This document shows positions 24,603-33,568 of a DNA stretch of 35,506 bases, one piece after another. Source of the DNA: Candidatus Hydrogenedentota bacterium (GTDB lineage Bacteria > Hydrogenedentota > Hydrogenedentia > Hydrogenedentales > SLHB01); contig JAIBAQ010000048.1 of NCBI GenBank assembly GCA_019695095.1, positions 1 through 35,506 of the forward strand. The letters run 5' to 3'. The translations under genes were made by a program, and so were the position numbers. Numbering within the stretch: the first letter of the stretch is position 1; every line of letters starts with the position of its first letter. The notes beneath the pieces are model-generated. The model saw nothing but the letters and a program-made list of their open reading frames with translations, was not told where the DNA came from and made no database searches.

Positions 24603-24957
24603 TCCCACCTCAATAGGCTTCCCGCCGGCACATTGTTTTCTTGAGCCGAATCCTAAGCTGCGCTCTTTAGAAATGAACCGCGTAAGTTGGTTTCGCCCTG
24701 ACAGGGCTCCCGTTGAGCGGGGGCTGGAATCTGGAGTCTGCCGTGCCTACGGCACTCAAGAGAAAAGGCCGTCCGCTAGACTTCTGTTTCTACCGCTGAA
24801 ACCCGCGCACGCGCGGTCACCCGCTCGGAATGACAGAAGGATGAGGTTGGCCGTACACGCATCCTCCAGAACCTTCTTCCGGAGAAGCAGACGGAGCGGC
24901 AGCAAGTAACGTACAGGGCGTATTGCCCGACGCCTCGTCAAGGCTGTCCGTTTGAGC
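24603..24957. other. Non-coding spacer with small palindromes
   Basis: No credible gene is present. Short perfect palindromes occur: GCCCT-GAC-AGGGC (24695-24707) and GTGCC-TAC-GGCAC (24743-24755). A CTCGGAATGACAG phrase follows near 24825, a form often seen in dispersed intergenic repeats of environmental bacteria. Whether copies exist elsewhere in the genome cannot be told from this window. Confidence 0.4.
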
Positions 24958-25947
24958 CTATTGTGCCGTCGCTTCTTTGCCGTTCGCGCTTCCGTAGCGG
25001 TACCCGAGCAACATGAAGAATTGCAGGCCGAATATGAGGTTTGCCAACAACAAATGCGTAGGCTGTAGAACGGCGGGCATCGCAAGGTAGTAGAGAGCCG
25101 CGCCCGTCGCGATTTCGAAGAGAATGAGCGCGTTGGCCGCAATCGCGCAGACTTGAATAATTCCGTACTCGTTCGTCTCGCGAACGATCTTCATTGCAAG
25201 CGCGAAATTGACCGCGAAGACAACCATTGAAAATGTTCGATGGACGTAGAAGCCGAATCCCAGGGATTCGGCCCACAAGTAGCGCTTGTCTTCGCCAAAC
25301 AACTCAACCGCCTTATCGATGGTCTCGCGGACTTGTGTGCCCATCACCACCTGCAACAGCGACAACCCCAGCACCACCAGCATCAGCGCTTGCAGGCCTG
25401 GACTGGGCGTGACCGTGCCGAAGTGGAATACCGAGCGCTGGGCACGCACGACCACGTAGAGCAGTATCGAAACGAGCAGCAGAGCGATGACCATATGCGC
25501 GGTGATTAGGAGCGGTGTCAGATTCGACTCGACGACCTTCGCCCCGAGCCATCCTTGAAAAGCCACGAGCAGAAACGAAACAAAACTCAATACGGTGACG
25601 GTTCGGTCGGTCTGCCAATACGAGTACGAGGACACGAGCGTGAGAAAGATGAGAATGCCTATGGTCACGCCGATGAGCCTGTTAATGTATTCCGTCCATG
25701 TCTTCACGACGTTGAACGTTGTGTCCGCGTAGCCGCGCTCGGCGTAGATCTCCTGGTAGTTGGCGGGCAACTGCGATTCGTCTGTGGGCGGTATCCACTG
25801 TCCAAAACACGTGGGCCAGTCGGGACATCCCATACCGGCGCCCGAGGCGCGCACGATACCCCCGACGGCGATTAGAAAGTAGACCGCCACCACCGTCGTC
25901 AGCCCAACGATCCGAAATGCGCGCGGAGTGAAGAACGACTGAATCAT
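24958..25947 (-). CDS. ctaA: Heme A synthase (COX15/CtaA)
   Basis: An eight-span membrane enzyme of 329 residues that oxidises the C8 methyl of heme O to a formyl group, giving heme A for aa3-type cytochrome oxidases. GGIVRASGAGMGCPDWPTCFG is the family signature, with the paired Cys41 and Cys47 of the first external loop. His151 (LLITAHMVIALL), His236 (FYVHRTFSMVV) and His298 (LQPTHLLLANL) match three of the four heme-ligand histidines. The first site reads TEYINRLIG: Glu86 is kept but the usual histidine is Asn89, a variant I believe occurs in other bacterial CtaA proteins. AAGGG lies 6 bases before ATG 25947. It follows the NADP reductase gene by 34 bases and is very probably co-transcribed with it. 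No ctaB is in the window. Confidence 0.95.
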   Translation of the reverse strand: MIQSFFTPRAFRIVGLTTVVAVYFLIAVGGIVRASGAGMGCPDWPTCFGQWIPPTDESQLPANYQEIYAERGYADTTFNVVKTWTEYINRLIGVTIGILIFLTLVSSYSYWQTDRTVTVLSFVSFLLVAFQGWLGAKVVESNLTPLLITAHMVIALLLVSILLYVVVRAQRSVFHFGTVTPSPGLQALMLVVLGLSLLQVVMGTQVRETIDKAVELFGEDKRYLWAESLGFGFYVHRTFSMVVFAVNFALAMKIVRETNEYGIIQVCAIAANALILFEIATGAALYYLAMPAVLQPTHLLLANLIFGLQFFMLLGYRYGSANGKEATAQ

Positions 25948-25981
25948 GGCCGGCCCTTTCTACTGCTTGGGCTGCTTGCAG

Positions 25982-27355
25982 CTAGCCCAATACCGCCAAC
26001 ATGTCCTCGACGCGCGTAAACTTCTCGCGCGGTTTACCTCTTGTCTTGCCGCGTTCGATTTCGGCCGCATCGATGCGCTGCCAATCCGCATACGACACCA
26101 CGCGCACGTTGCGTTCGCGCAGCAACGCCGCCAGCGCGTTAGTATCGGGCGTCGCGCACGGCGTCAGCGACGCGGCATCCGCCAGCATCGAGGCTACCGT
26201 TGCCTGGCTGTCGGGCTTGTTGTTGCCGATGATGCCGCTGGGGCCGCGCTTAATCCAGCCCGCCGCGTATAAGCCGGGAATAACGGCGTCTCCATCCAGA
26301 ATACGCCCATCGCGATTTGGAAACACGCCGCGCTTCGCATCAAATGGCAGGCCCGGAAACGCCGTGCCCCGGTAGCCAACGCTGCGGAATACAAGGCCGC
26401 ACGCGAGCGTCTCCATCTCGCCAGTGCCGACGGCGCGCATCTTGTGCGGCTCGCCTTCCAGGCGATTGCGCTCCAGTTTTAGCGATTCCACGCGGCCGTT
26501 GCCGGAAAGCTCAATCGGGCTCTTGAGGAAATGTACGAAGAACCGTTTCCCCTTGCCTTCGGGCGTGCGCGAAGCGAGTTCCTGCATGACCGCAAAGTTC
26601 TTTTTGGCGTGCTGGTTGTCCGGATCGTCCAACTCGGCCTGGCTTGCAGGGTCCAACACGAGGTCTTCGGGCGCGATCACCGGATGGCAGTCCACCAATT
26701 CGCCGAATTCTTTCAGTTCCGGCTGCGTGAACTTGGCTTGCACGGGGCCGCGCCGCCCGATGAGGTGCACTTCCTTGATCGCGCTCGACGCCAGCGCATC
26801 CAGCGCGTGCGCGGCGATGTCGGTCTCTTTCAATTCATCCACGGTCTTCGCGAGAATGCGGCTGACGTCCATCGCGACGTTTCCTTGTCCGATCACGACA
26901 GCGACTTCCTGCGACAGATCGAACACGCGGTCGCGGTAATCCGGGTGGCCGTTGTACCAGCCAACAAACTCCGTCGCGGTGTGGCTGCCCAGCAGGTCCT
27001 CGCCTGGAATACCAAGACGATTGTCCGATTCCGCGCCACACGAAAACAGGATCGCGTCGTAGAACCGGCGCATTTCCTCGACAGTCACGTCGCGTCCGAC
27101 CGTCACATTGCCTAAGAACGCGAATCGTTCGTGCGCGGCAATCTTGTCGTACACGCGGATGACGCTCTTGATCTTCGGATGATCCGGCGCAACACCGCCG
27201 CGAACCAGCCCGAAGGGCGTCGGAAGTCGATCGAACATATCGACTTGAATGGTCTTGTCCGACTTGAAAAGGGCTTCAGCGGCGTAGAAACCACTGGGGC
27301 CGCTGCCCACGATGGCTACGCGCAACGGTCGCACGGCGGTACCGATCTCGCTCAT
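25982..27355 (-). CDS. fprA: Ferredoxin/adrenodoxin-type NADP+ reductase
   Basis: A 457-residue FAD flavoprotein of the adrenodoxin reductase/FprA family, passing electrons from NADPH to a ferredoxin. The FAD-binding [17 protein letters not shown] (GSGPSG at 17-22), the family-specific [18 protein letters not shown], the NADP-binding [16 protein letters not shown] and the C-terminal [23 protein letters not shown] are all present. ATG 27355 is chosen because GGAG lies 6 bases upstream; the frame is open 53 codons further, but that part is not family-like. It is the first gene of a two-gene unit with ctaA, for which an adrenodoxin-type electron chain (Arh1-Yah1) is known to serve Cox15 in yeast. 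The ferredoxin itself is not in the window. Confidence 0.95.
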   Translation of the reverse strand: MSEIGTAVRPLRVAIVGSGPSGFYAAEALFKSDKTIQVDMFDRLPTPFGLVRGGVAPDHPKIKSVIRVYDKIAAHERFAFLGNVTVGRDVTVEEMRRFYDAILFSCGAESDNRLGIPGEDLLGSHTATEFVGWYNGHPDYRDRVFDLSQEVAVVIGQGNVAMDVSRILAKTVDELKETDIAAHALDALASSAIKEVHLIGRRGPVQAKFTQPELKEFGELVDCHPVIAPEDLVLDPASQAELDDPDNQHAKKNFAVMQELASRTPEGKGKRFFVHFLKSPIELSGNGRVESLKLERNRLEGEPHKMRAVGTGEMETLACGLVFRSVGYRGTAFPGLPFDAKRGVFPNRDGRILDGDAVIPGLYAAGWIKRGPSGIIGNNKPDSQATVASMLADAASLTPCATPDTNALAALLRERNVRVVSYADWQRIDAAEIERGKTRGKPREKFTRVEDMLAVLG

Positions 27356-27378
27356 GTGTAACTCCAGGAAGAATAGAC

Positions 27379-27411
27379 CAAAAATAAAGCCCCCGCGTCC
27401 TACGTGCGGGG
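27379..27411 (-). other. Hairpin with U-rich tail at the 5' end of the fprA-ctaA transcript
   Basis: On the minus strand CCCCGC (27411-27406) pairs with GCGGGG (27396-27391), followed by GCTTTATTTTTGG. It looks like an intrinsic terminator but begins only a base or two after the predicted transcription start, so a stabilising 5' hairpin is as likely as attenuation. Confidence 0.5.
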
Positions 27412-27419
27412 TTGTATGT

Positions 27420-27448
27420 ACGATACGCCGACCGTGTCTTTGGATCAA
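27420..27448 (-). promoter_or_regulatory. Candidate promoter of the fprA-ctaA operon
   Basis: Minus-strand TTGATC (27448-27443), a 17-base spacer and TATCGT (27425-27420). The predicted start is near 27413, giving a leader of about 58 bases. Confidence 0.5.
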
Positions 27449-27590
27449 GATCGCGGCATCCCGGCAACGGCATATCCGGCGGCGGAGTTGCGGCGAATTC
27501 TGGGCCGTCCTCATGACCGGTCCGTCTGATAGCGTTTTGCCTGCCCACTTCGTAGACTATAGCGATGTTCAACCAACGGGGGTGGATTTC

Positions 27591-30239
27591 ATGGACATGG
27601 CGATCTCGCGGCGCGCGTTTCTTGGAACCGGTGTGGGCGTGGGGCTGGGATTGGCGCTGGGTTCGGGGCCGTTGCTGGCGCAGACGGTGGATCTCTCCAA
27701 GCAAAGGCTCATCATCAAGTTCGATTGCACCCAGGACTTTCCTGCCGAGGTCTACTTTGGCGCGGGCGACGTGCGCGTTGTCGAGAGTCCCGCGGGCAAA
27801 TACCGTGAAGCCGAGGGCAAACCCATCTCGCGCTTTGGATACCGCTTCAAGATCGAGCATATCGGCCGCCCACACGCCGCCGTCATCCATTATCCCGACG
27901 ACAAGCGGCGGTTCATGTGCATCAACGATGGAACCTGCTATGACCTCACAACGGGCGTGTTCACGGGGTGGGCGCAGCCTATCACCAACACGATGCTGGA
28001 ACTCCGCCAGGTCTTCTGGCCGCGTTGGGAGGATTGTTCCATTGTTTTCATGACGTGGAGCGACGGCGAACCCGCGGCGGCGGCAACCATCGAAATCTAT
28101 GAACTCGACGATCTGCCCGCTCTCGCCGTGCCGGGCGATCCGCTCGACGGTTCGCGGCGTGAGGTGGGTGTGCAATACGAGGACCCCTGCGGCATCGGCG
28201 CGTCGGAAGGCGCCATGAACCGCGAGGAGTGGATCGAACGTGTTATTCAGTACATGCGCTATACCGGACAGAACCTACTAGCGTATCCGATGGCATGGTA
28301 CGAAGGGCCTCAGTTCCCGAGTCAGTACGAGCCCTCCGACGGATTCCACACCGTGATCGCGCGCGATCGGAAGCAATACGCGGTCTGGACCACGAACCCC
28401 GAAGATTGGTACGCCGGCTTGTTCGAGCGTTTCGAGAAGGAGGGCCTTCGCTTCCAGGGAGGGCTCACTTTGCTGCGTCTCGGTTCCTTGCTGAAAGGCA
28501 TGAACATCGATCTTGAAGCCATTAAGGGCGGCGCGGAGACGTATAACAACATGACCTGGAACGACAACGTCCAGGCGAGCACCAACGATTGGACGCCCTT
28601 CTACAACGCGATCAACCTCAATATCGTCGCCGAACAACTCAAGGGCAAGCCGCCAGCGCCGCCGAGTTCGATGCTGCCCCAGTTGGCCTATGGCGAGCGC
28701 GGCGGCCCCGACAACCATATGGGCGCCATGTTCAACCCGCTTCATCCCACCGTGCAAGAAGCCATCATTCGCTTCGCGAGAGAGATCGGCCAGCGCTATT
28801 CGAAATATCCCGCATTTGATGGCATTTCGTTCAACATGTTCTCGTCGTGCATTTGCTGGTACGGGTCGATTCACCTCGGCTACGACGACTATTCGATCAG
28901 GTTGTTCGAAGAAGAGACGGGCATTCAGGTGCGCGTCGACCCCAAAGCACCGGATCGGTTCTCCAAGCGCTACAACTACCTCATCTATGCGTGCAAGCCT
29001 GCGTGGGTGGAATGGCGTTGCCGCAAGATCCGCGAGCTCTTCGGCAAGATACACGCTGCCTTGGCGGAATCCCGCAAGGACCTCCGCGTCGCCATCACGC
29101 TGTGGGACGAGACGACCGTTCCGGGAACGCTGGGTTTCCCGACAACGGCGCATCAAATCGGGGCGCGCGAGTCCATGCTGGAGTTCTATCGCGAAGCGGG
29201 CATCGACATCACCATGTACAACGATGAGCCCGGCCTTGAAATCGATCGCGGCATGGGCAATCCGCGGGATCGAGGCGGGCACGGTTCCGGCTCCACCGCC
29301 GGGGTCAACTGCGCTATCGAAGATCTGACGATGTACCGCGACTTCGATTTCCTCGACAAGCCCGCAATCGACGCCTACTACGCCAACCGGCAGGCCGGGG
29401 CGTTCATTTTCAACTGTTGGGTTGAGGCGTGGGGCAATCACGTGTGGTTTACGCCCGATCCCAATGACCCGAATCTGGAAACCGTGCGCATGATCGACGG
29501 TAAACCCGCCGATGGCGTGCTGCAGATGAATTCGGAGTATCCCAAAGACGGCTTCTGGTGGGATTCGCAATTGCGCATCACGCCGCCGTTCCAGGGAGGA
29601 GTGCATTTCCTTGAGCCGTATGCGCAGGCCGTAGCGGACCTCGATGCGTGCCGCATCACGCGGGGCGGTCTGTTCATGGACAAGGCCCACAGCGAACAAT
29701 TGCAGCAATTCACGCGGGCTTTTCGCGCGCTGCCTCGACGCAAGTTCGATACGCGCGGTGAAACCACCGACCCCGTGGCGGTGCGCGTGCTGGTGGAGAG
29801 CGGCATGCGCTACATCTACCTCGTCAATCGCGAGTACTACCCGGTAACTGTCGATCTGGTTTTCAATACGTTGCCGCAGGGGCTGCGCAATCTCTCGACC
29901 GGCGAGCTTGTGGACGCCAAGCAGCAATGGAGCGTGGAATTGGGACCCTACGAACTGCGCGTCTTTGGGGCAACGCCCATCGTTGACGTACTCAACTTCG
30001 CGGCGAAGGCGCCCGATGAAGTTGTCGCCGAGTTGATTGCGCAGGCAAAAATGGTTACCGAAGCCTTCGAGGCGTTGCGCGCCGGGGACAAGCTCATTCC
30101 AGGAATGGATAATCTCGATAGGGGAATCCGCGCGGCCGTCGAGGAAAAGCGGTATGCGTGGTTGCGGCGCGCGGTGACCAGTTACATCGCCCGCAAGGCA
30201 GTATCCCTAACGGCCGGCGGTCAAGGAAAGGCGCAGTGA
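27591..30239 (+). CDS. Tat-exported TIM-barrel glycosidase-like protein
   Basis: An 882-residue protein with a twin-arginine signal, AISRRAFLGTGVGVGLGLALG, and cleavage near LLAQT. ATG 27591 is taken as the start; a second ATG at 27597 is equally placed, and the frame upstream to 27312 lacks coding character. Residues 30-200 or so form a beta-rich domain. From about 200, EEWIERVIQYMRYTGQNLLAYPMAWYEGP opens a large barrel that continues with FDGISFNMFSSCICWYG, DLRVAITLWDETTVP and EFYREAGIDITMYNDEPG, reminiscent of GHL10/GH-like barrels of unknown specificity. A beta-rich C-terminal domain and a final helical stretch follow. The stop overlaps the next gene's GTG by 4 bases, so both products are probably made together, perhaps for polysaccharide breakdown. 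Confidence 0.7.
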   Translation: MDMAISRRAFLGTGVGVGLGLALGSGPLLAQTVDLSKQRLIIKFDCTQDFPAEVYFGAGDVRVVESPAGKYREAEGKPISRFGYRFKIEHIGRPHAAVIHYPDDKRRFMCINDGTCYDLTTGVFTGWAQPITNTMLELRQVFWPRWEDCSIVFMTWSDGEPAAAATIEIYELDDLPALAVPGDPLDGSRREVGVQYEDPCGIGASEGAMNREEWIERVIQYMRYTGQNLLAYPMAWYEGPQFPSQYEPSDGFHTVIARDRKQYAVWTTNPEDWYAGLFERFEKEGLRFQGGLTLLRLGSLLKGMNIDLEAIKGGAETYNNMTWNDNVQASTNDWTPFYNAINLNIVAEQLKGKPPAPPSSMLPQLAYGERGGPDNHMGAMFNPLHPTVQEAIIRFAREIGQRYSKYPAFDGISFNMFSSCICWYGSIHLGYDDYSIRLFEEETGIQVRVDPKAPDRFSKRYNYLIYACKPAWVEWRCRKIRELFGKIHAALAESRKDLRVAITLWDETTVPGTLGFPTTAHQIGARESMLEFYREAGIDITMYNDEPGLEIDRGMGNPRDRGGHGSGSTAGVNCAIEDLTMYRDFDFLDKPAIDAYYANRQAGAFIFNCWVEAWGNHVWFTPDPNDPNLETVRMIDGKPADGVLQMNSEYPKDGFWWDSQLRITPPFQGGVHFLEPYAQAVADLDACRITRGGLFMDKAHSEQLQQFTRAFRALPRRKFDTRGETTDPVAVRVLVESGMRYIYLVNREYYPVTVDLVFNTLPQGLRNLSTGELVDAKQQWSVELGPYELRVFGATPIVDVLNFAAKAPDEVVAELIAQAKMVTEAFEALRAGDKLIPGMDNLDRGIRAAVEEKRYAWLRRAVTSYIARKAVSLTAGGQGKAQ

Positions 30240-32884
30240 TAGTGGAAACCGGAGGAAATGTACGGACGGTGTCGGTCTCCAAGACCGCTTCGTATGCCAT
30301 TGCCCTCTTCGCATGGGCAGAGACTTTTATTTTGGTGGGCATTCAGTACAACTGGGCCTTGACCAAGAGCTATCCGATATCGACGGAGAATTGGTGGTCG
30401 GGCCTCGCGGCGCTGACGCCGTTCCTGGTCCTGCTTGTGGTGGGGTTGCCGGCCAGCGCGCTGCGTTTCCGGACGACTCTGGTCCGTTTGGAGCCGGTGT
30501 TGCATCTCACGGCGAGCGCCCTTCTGTTTGTTCTCGTACTCTTGACGGCGACGTATGACCCTTTCGACATGCTGGTTCCTTTTTCTTGGCCGTTTCATAT
30601 ATGGGCGATTGCGATGACGTTTGTCCTGCTTGCCAACATGGCGCGCCAGCAAAGGCAACGCTTTGAACTGCCCTCATCGGGTCCCGCCGAACCACGCTGG
30701 CGCATGGTTGTCGTGTCGGTGCTCATTGGAGGAATCGTGCTGGGGACGGCGGTGTCGTTGAATTCGCCGGCGTGGTATTGGGCGGTGTCGCTGGTGGCGC
30801 ACGCGATCATGGCCCCGTACGCCGCGCGACTGCCGCTCACACCGGTGGTATCGGTACCGTTGCGGCAACGGGCGTTACGCGGCGCGTGTTCCTTGTTTGA
30901 AACCATTGCATTAGGCCTGATTGTGCTGGTCGTGTCTATGCGCCTCGCGAAAGCGCAACTAATACTGGGCACACTCGAAACGAAATACATTGAGATGTTT
31001 CAGGTGTACGTTTCGGGGTGGTTCCTTGCGGGTGTCGTTGTGGCAGTCCTCGCCAAACGACTGAAGATTGGTTGGGCGGCGTACGCCGTGGCCGTCGCGT
31101 GTGCATGCCTCTTCGTGGATATATCGACGACTCCCATGCTGCCGGCGCTTCTGGGCTATGCGCTCGCGGCCATGTTCCTGGCGTCGGGCCGACTCACCAC
31201 ACTGGGCTATGCCGTGTCTTCGTTGATCCTGACGGCGGTATGGATCTTGACAGTCGCGGCCTTCGCGTTTTCGGGAATGCTATCGTCGGATGGCATGGCC
31301 AAGGATATGGCCACGACTATCATGGCGAATGACCAGAATGCCACGTTGGCTGCGTTTGCCATAGCTGTTGTGCTTGCGCTAATCGTGCGTTTTACCGCAC
31401 CGGGCGGTGCGCCGGGGTTTGTGGAAGCGCCCCGTGCCAGGAGAAGGGCGGTTATGCTGGCCTACGCGGGCGTCGCGTTGCTCAGTGTTGCTCCGTCGTT
31501 GTATGTGCTGGCGGTGCATTCCGCGCCGCCTTTGCGCATTAAGGCTGCGGCGCAAATCCCTGTGAAAGAACCGGCGGGGCTTTGCCACGCGGGATACTCC
31601 AAGTCCGATGACGAATATGCCCTTCTCGAACAATTGGGCGCGTCCGTGTTGCGCATTGATTTCCGGTGGGACGGCATACAGCCTAATCCGGACACGTGGA
31701 ACTATGAGGATAAGGATGCCTATGTCGCGGCTGCTGAGAGCCACGGCAAGAAAGTCCTTGCGATTCTCGACTTCGACAACAACGCAGTCGAGCAAGATCC
31801 AATCGGTAAAGAACGCGGCGTGTACATCGCGCCGCAGGATGTGCCTTTGTTTTTGGAATACGTGCGCCGCACCGTAACGCGATACAAAGACCGTATATAT
31901 GCGTGGGAAATCTGGAACGAACCCAGCCTCCCTCGGTTCTGGAATGGCCCCAGCGAAGAGTTCAGTAGTCTCGCGAAACAAGTTGCCGAGACGCTGCACG
32001 AGATCGACCCGAATCTCCGGGTTGTGGGCACGCCCATGCATGGGCCGATGGGCGTTTGGACGCCGCATCTGAGTGAAGAACTGTACGCTGCGGGAGCCAT
32101 GACGTATGTCGACTATCCCAATCTTCACATGTACATCGCCAATCCGCGTGGATATCCCAACGAATTCGCGAAGTACCTGGCGCTCAAATCGAAGTACGAT
32201 CATCCTGGGCCTCTGTGGATTACGGAACTAGGCGATCCCGACGGCGGCAGCTACCCTTGGCGGCAGTCTCCCGACGACCTTGCGCAGCACGTCATCAAGT
32301 CATACGTCACGGCCACATCGTATGGTGTGGAGCAACTCATCTGGTTCACCTATGAAGACCCCACCATCGAATCGCAACGCGAGCACCGTATCGATTCGGA
32401 GGGTTTCTTCGGATTGATTGGCCCGGGGCGGCAATGGAAGCCTGCCGCGCATGCGTTCAGTCTTTTCAATACAACGTGCACCAACAGCATGTTGAGTCCG
32501 GGTCTTGTGAAGCGAAGCGGCGGCCTCACGGCGCGCCAAGTCCGCACCGCGCTTTACCGCCGCGACAACGGCGACTCCACGCTGATTCTCTGGTACGAAC
32601 CGACGCTTTCCGGGCAAGAATCCGTGCGGGTAGCGCTGAACTTCGAGAACATCGACGGCTCGCCGGTCGAGCATGACATCGGGTCTGCGTATACCAAGGA
32701 GTTCCTTGACAGCACATTGGACGTGAGTGAACGGCCCACCGTCATCACGTATCACGCGGCCGATCCGGATGCCCCGGTACACGTCATGGTCAAGAGCGCA
32801 GTGACCGACACGACGCTGATGGTCATGCTCGGTATTGCGGTACTTGCGTCGGCTGCAGCGTGTGTGACAACGCGAAGGGCATGA
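30236..32884 (+). CDS. Polytopic membrane protein with extracytoplasmic GH5/GH39-like glycosidase domain
   Basis: An 882-residue protein starting at GTG 30236, which overlaps the preceding TGA as GTGA and has AAGGA 8 bases upstream. Residues 1-435 or so hold about 11-12 membrane spans. After the last span a soluble clan-A glycoside hydrolase begins near LCHAGYSKSDDEYALLEQLGASVLRIDFRWDGIQP. YAWEIWNEPSLPRFW supplies the acid/base Glu562, and LWITELGDPDGG the nucleophile Glu664, as in GH39/GH5 beta-xylosidase-like enzymes. A C-terminal beta-sandwich and a last hydrophobic segment (about 863-877) complete it. It is coupled to the exported TIM-barrel gene upstream. The membrane part has no recognised transporter or transferase motif. 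Confidence 0.82.
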   Translation: MIVETGGNVRTVSVSKTASYAIALFAWAETFILVGIQYNWALTKSYPISTENWWSGLAALTPFLVLLVVGLPASALRFRTTLVRLEPVLHLTASALLFVLVLLTATYDPFDMLVPFSWPFHIWAIAMTFVLLANMARQQRQRFELPSSGPAEPRWRMVVVSVLIGGIVLGTAVSLNSPAWYWAVSLVAHAIMAPYAARLPLTPVVSVPLRQRALRGACSLFETIALGLIVLVVSMRLAKAQLILGTLETKYIEMFQVYVSGWFLAGVVVAVLAKRLKIGWAAYAVAVACACLFVDISTTPMLPALLGYALAAMFLASGRLTTLGYAVSSLILTAVWILTVAAFAFSGMLSSDGMAKDMATTIMANDQNATLAAFAIAVVLALIVRFTAPGGAPGFVEAPRARRRAVMLAYAGVALLSVAPSLYVLAVHSAPPLRIKAAAQIPVKEPAGLCHAGYSKSDDEYALLEQLGASVLRIDFRWDGIQPNPDTWNYEDKDAYVAAAESHGKKVLAILDFDNNAVEQDPIGKERGVYIAPQDVPLFLEYVRRTVTRYKDRIYAWEIWNEPSLPRFWNGPSEEFSSLAKQVAETLHEIDPNLRVVGTPMHGPMGVWTPHLSEELYAAGAMTYVDYPNLHMYIANPRGYPNEFAKYLALKSKYDHPGPLWITELGDPDGGSYPWRQSPDDLAQHVIKSYVTATSYGVEQLIWFTYEDPTIESQREHRIDSEGFFGLIGPGRQWKPAAHAFSLFNTTCTNSMLSPGLVKRSGGLTARQVRTALYRRDNGDSTLILWYEPTLSGQESVRVALNFENIDGSPVEHDIGSAYTKEFLDSTLDVSERPTVITYHAADPDAPVHVMVKSAVTDTTLMVMLGIAVLASAAACVTTRRA

Positions 32885-32922
32885 AGATGGCGCGCGGCGG
32901 CATGGCAAAAATTGGCAAGATT

Positions 32923-32931
32923 TGCTAAGAT
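32923..32931 (+). promoter_or_regulatory. Extended -10 promoter of the toxin-antitoxin pair
   Basis: TGCTAAGAT, with the -10 at 32926-32931. A near-repeat, GGCAAGAT and GCTAAGAT, overlaps it and could serve as an operator for autoregulation by the antitoxin. Confidence 0.4.
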
Positions 32932-32960
32932 CGAATGAGACCAATTTGAGGCCAATGACC

Positions 32961-33230
32961 ATGACTACGCTGAATATCTCGCTTCCCGATTCCATGCGAA
33001 GTTTTGTTGAGAAACAGGTGGAGGCTGAAGGTTTTAGCACCGCCAGCGAGTACGTCCGAGCGTTAATCCGCGAAGATCAGAGGCGCGAAGCCAAGAGGCT
33101 CCTTGAAGACCAGCTCATGGAAGGAATTCTAAGTGGGCCGCCGAAGAAGTTGACTGGTAAAGATCTTGAGCGAATTCGTGCTCGAATAGGCAAGTCCGTA
33201 GACAAGTCCAAGCGTCGTGCCCATCGCTGA
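32961..33230 (+). CDS. parD: ParD-like antitoxin (ribbon-helix-helix)
   Basis: An 89-residue antitoxin. The start is placed at ATG 32961, 9 bases after TTGAGG; an in-frame ATG at 32955 has only a 3-base gap. TTLNISLPDSMRSFVEKQVE is the DNA-binding ribbon-helix-helix, followed by GFSTASEYVRALIREDQRREAKRLLEDQLMEGILSG, the helix and flexible tail that wrap the ParE toxin. It would neutralise the toxin and repress its own promoter. The 3' end overlaps the toxin gene by 14 bases, the classic antitoxin-first arrangement. Confidence 0.92.
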   Translation: MTTLNISLPDSMRSFVEKQVEAEGFSTASEYVRALIREDQRREAKRLLEDQLMEGILSGPPKKLTGKDLERIRARIGKSVDKSKRRAHR

Positions 33231-33534
33231 TGTCTATATCAGGCCAAGGGCCTACCAAGACATCACGCAGCATGTGGATTACCTGGCGACGGTGAACCAC
33301 AATGCGGCGGAACGTTTTATTGCGACACTTGAAGAGACTCTGGGGATTCTGGCGAGAATGCCCGAAATGGGTTCCCCAAGAGTATTCCGAAATCCAGCGC
33401 TTAAGAAGTTGCGGATGTGGCCGCTAAAGGGATTCGAGAAATACCTGATCTTCTACCGTCCATATAGGCGCGGCATCGATGTGGTCCGCGTGATTCATGC
33501 TCCGCAAGACTATCTGCGCATACTTGGCAAGTAG
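33217..33534 (+). CDS. parE: ParE-like toxin (RelE/ParE superfamily)
   Basis: A 105-residue toxin of normal size, starting at GTG 33217 inside the antitoxin's last codons. DVYIRPRAYQDITQHVDYLA is the N-terminal strand-helix unit, AAERFIATLEETLGILARMPEMGSPR the second helix and typical MGxPR turn, and KLRMWPLKGFEKYLIFYRPYRRGIDVVRVIHAPQDYLRIL the beta-sheet core and C-terminal helix of the superfamily. ParE members inhibit DNA gyrase, whereas RelE members cut ribosome-bound mRNA; the pairing with a ParD-type antitoxin favours ParE. The gene appears intact. Confidence 0.92.
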   Translation: MPIADVYIRPRAYQDITQHVDYLATVNHNAAERFIATLEETLGILARMPEMGSPRVFRNPALKKLRMWPLKGFEKYLIFYRPYRRGIDVVRVIHAPQDYLRILGK

Positions 33535-33568
33535 CTCGGTTATGAATTCCTCGTCGACCGAACGCGCC

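Noticed and set aside
24517-24909. Plus-strand open frame of 130 codons
   Set aside because: It starts inside the structured RNA and crosses its terminator and several palindromes; composition is not protein-like.
28278-29927. Minus-strand open frame of 549 codons
   Set aside because: Antisense of the Tat-exported barrel protein; high-GC codon structure keeps the opposite strand open, and it has no start signal or motif.
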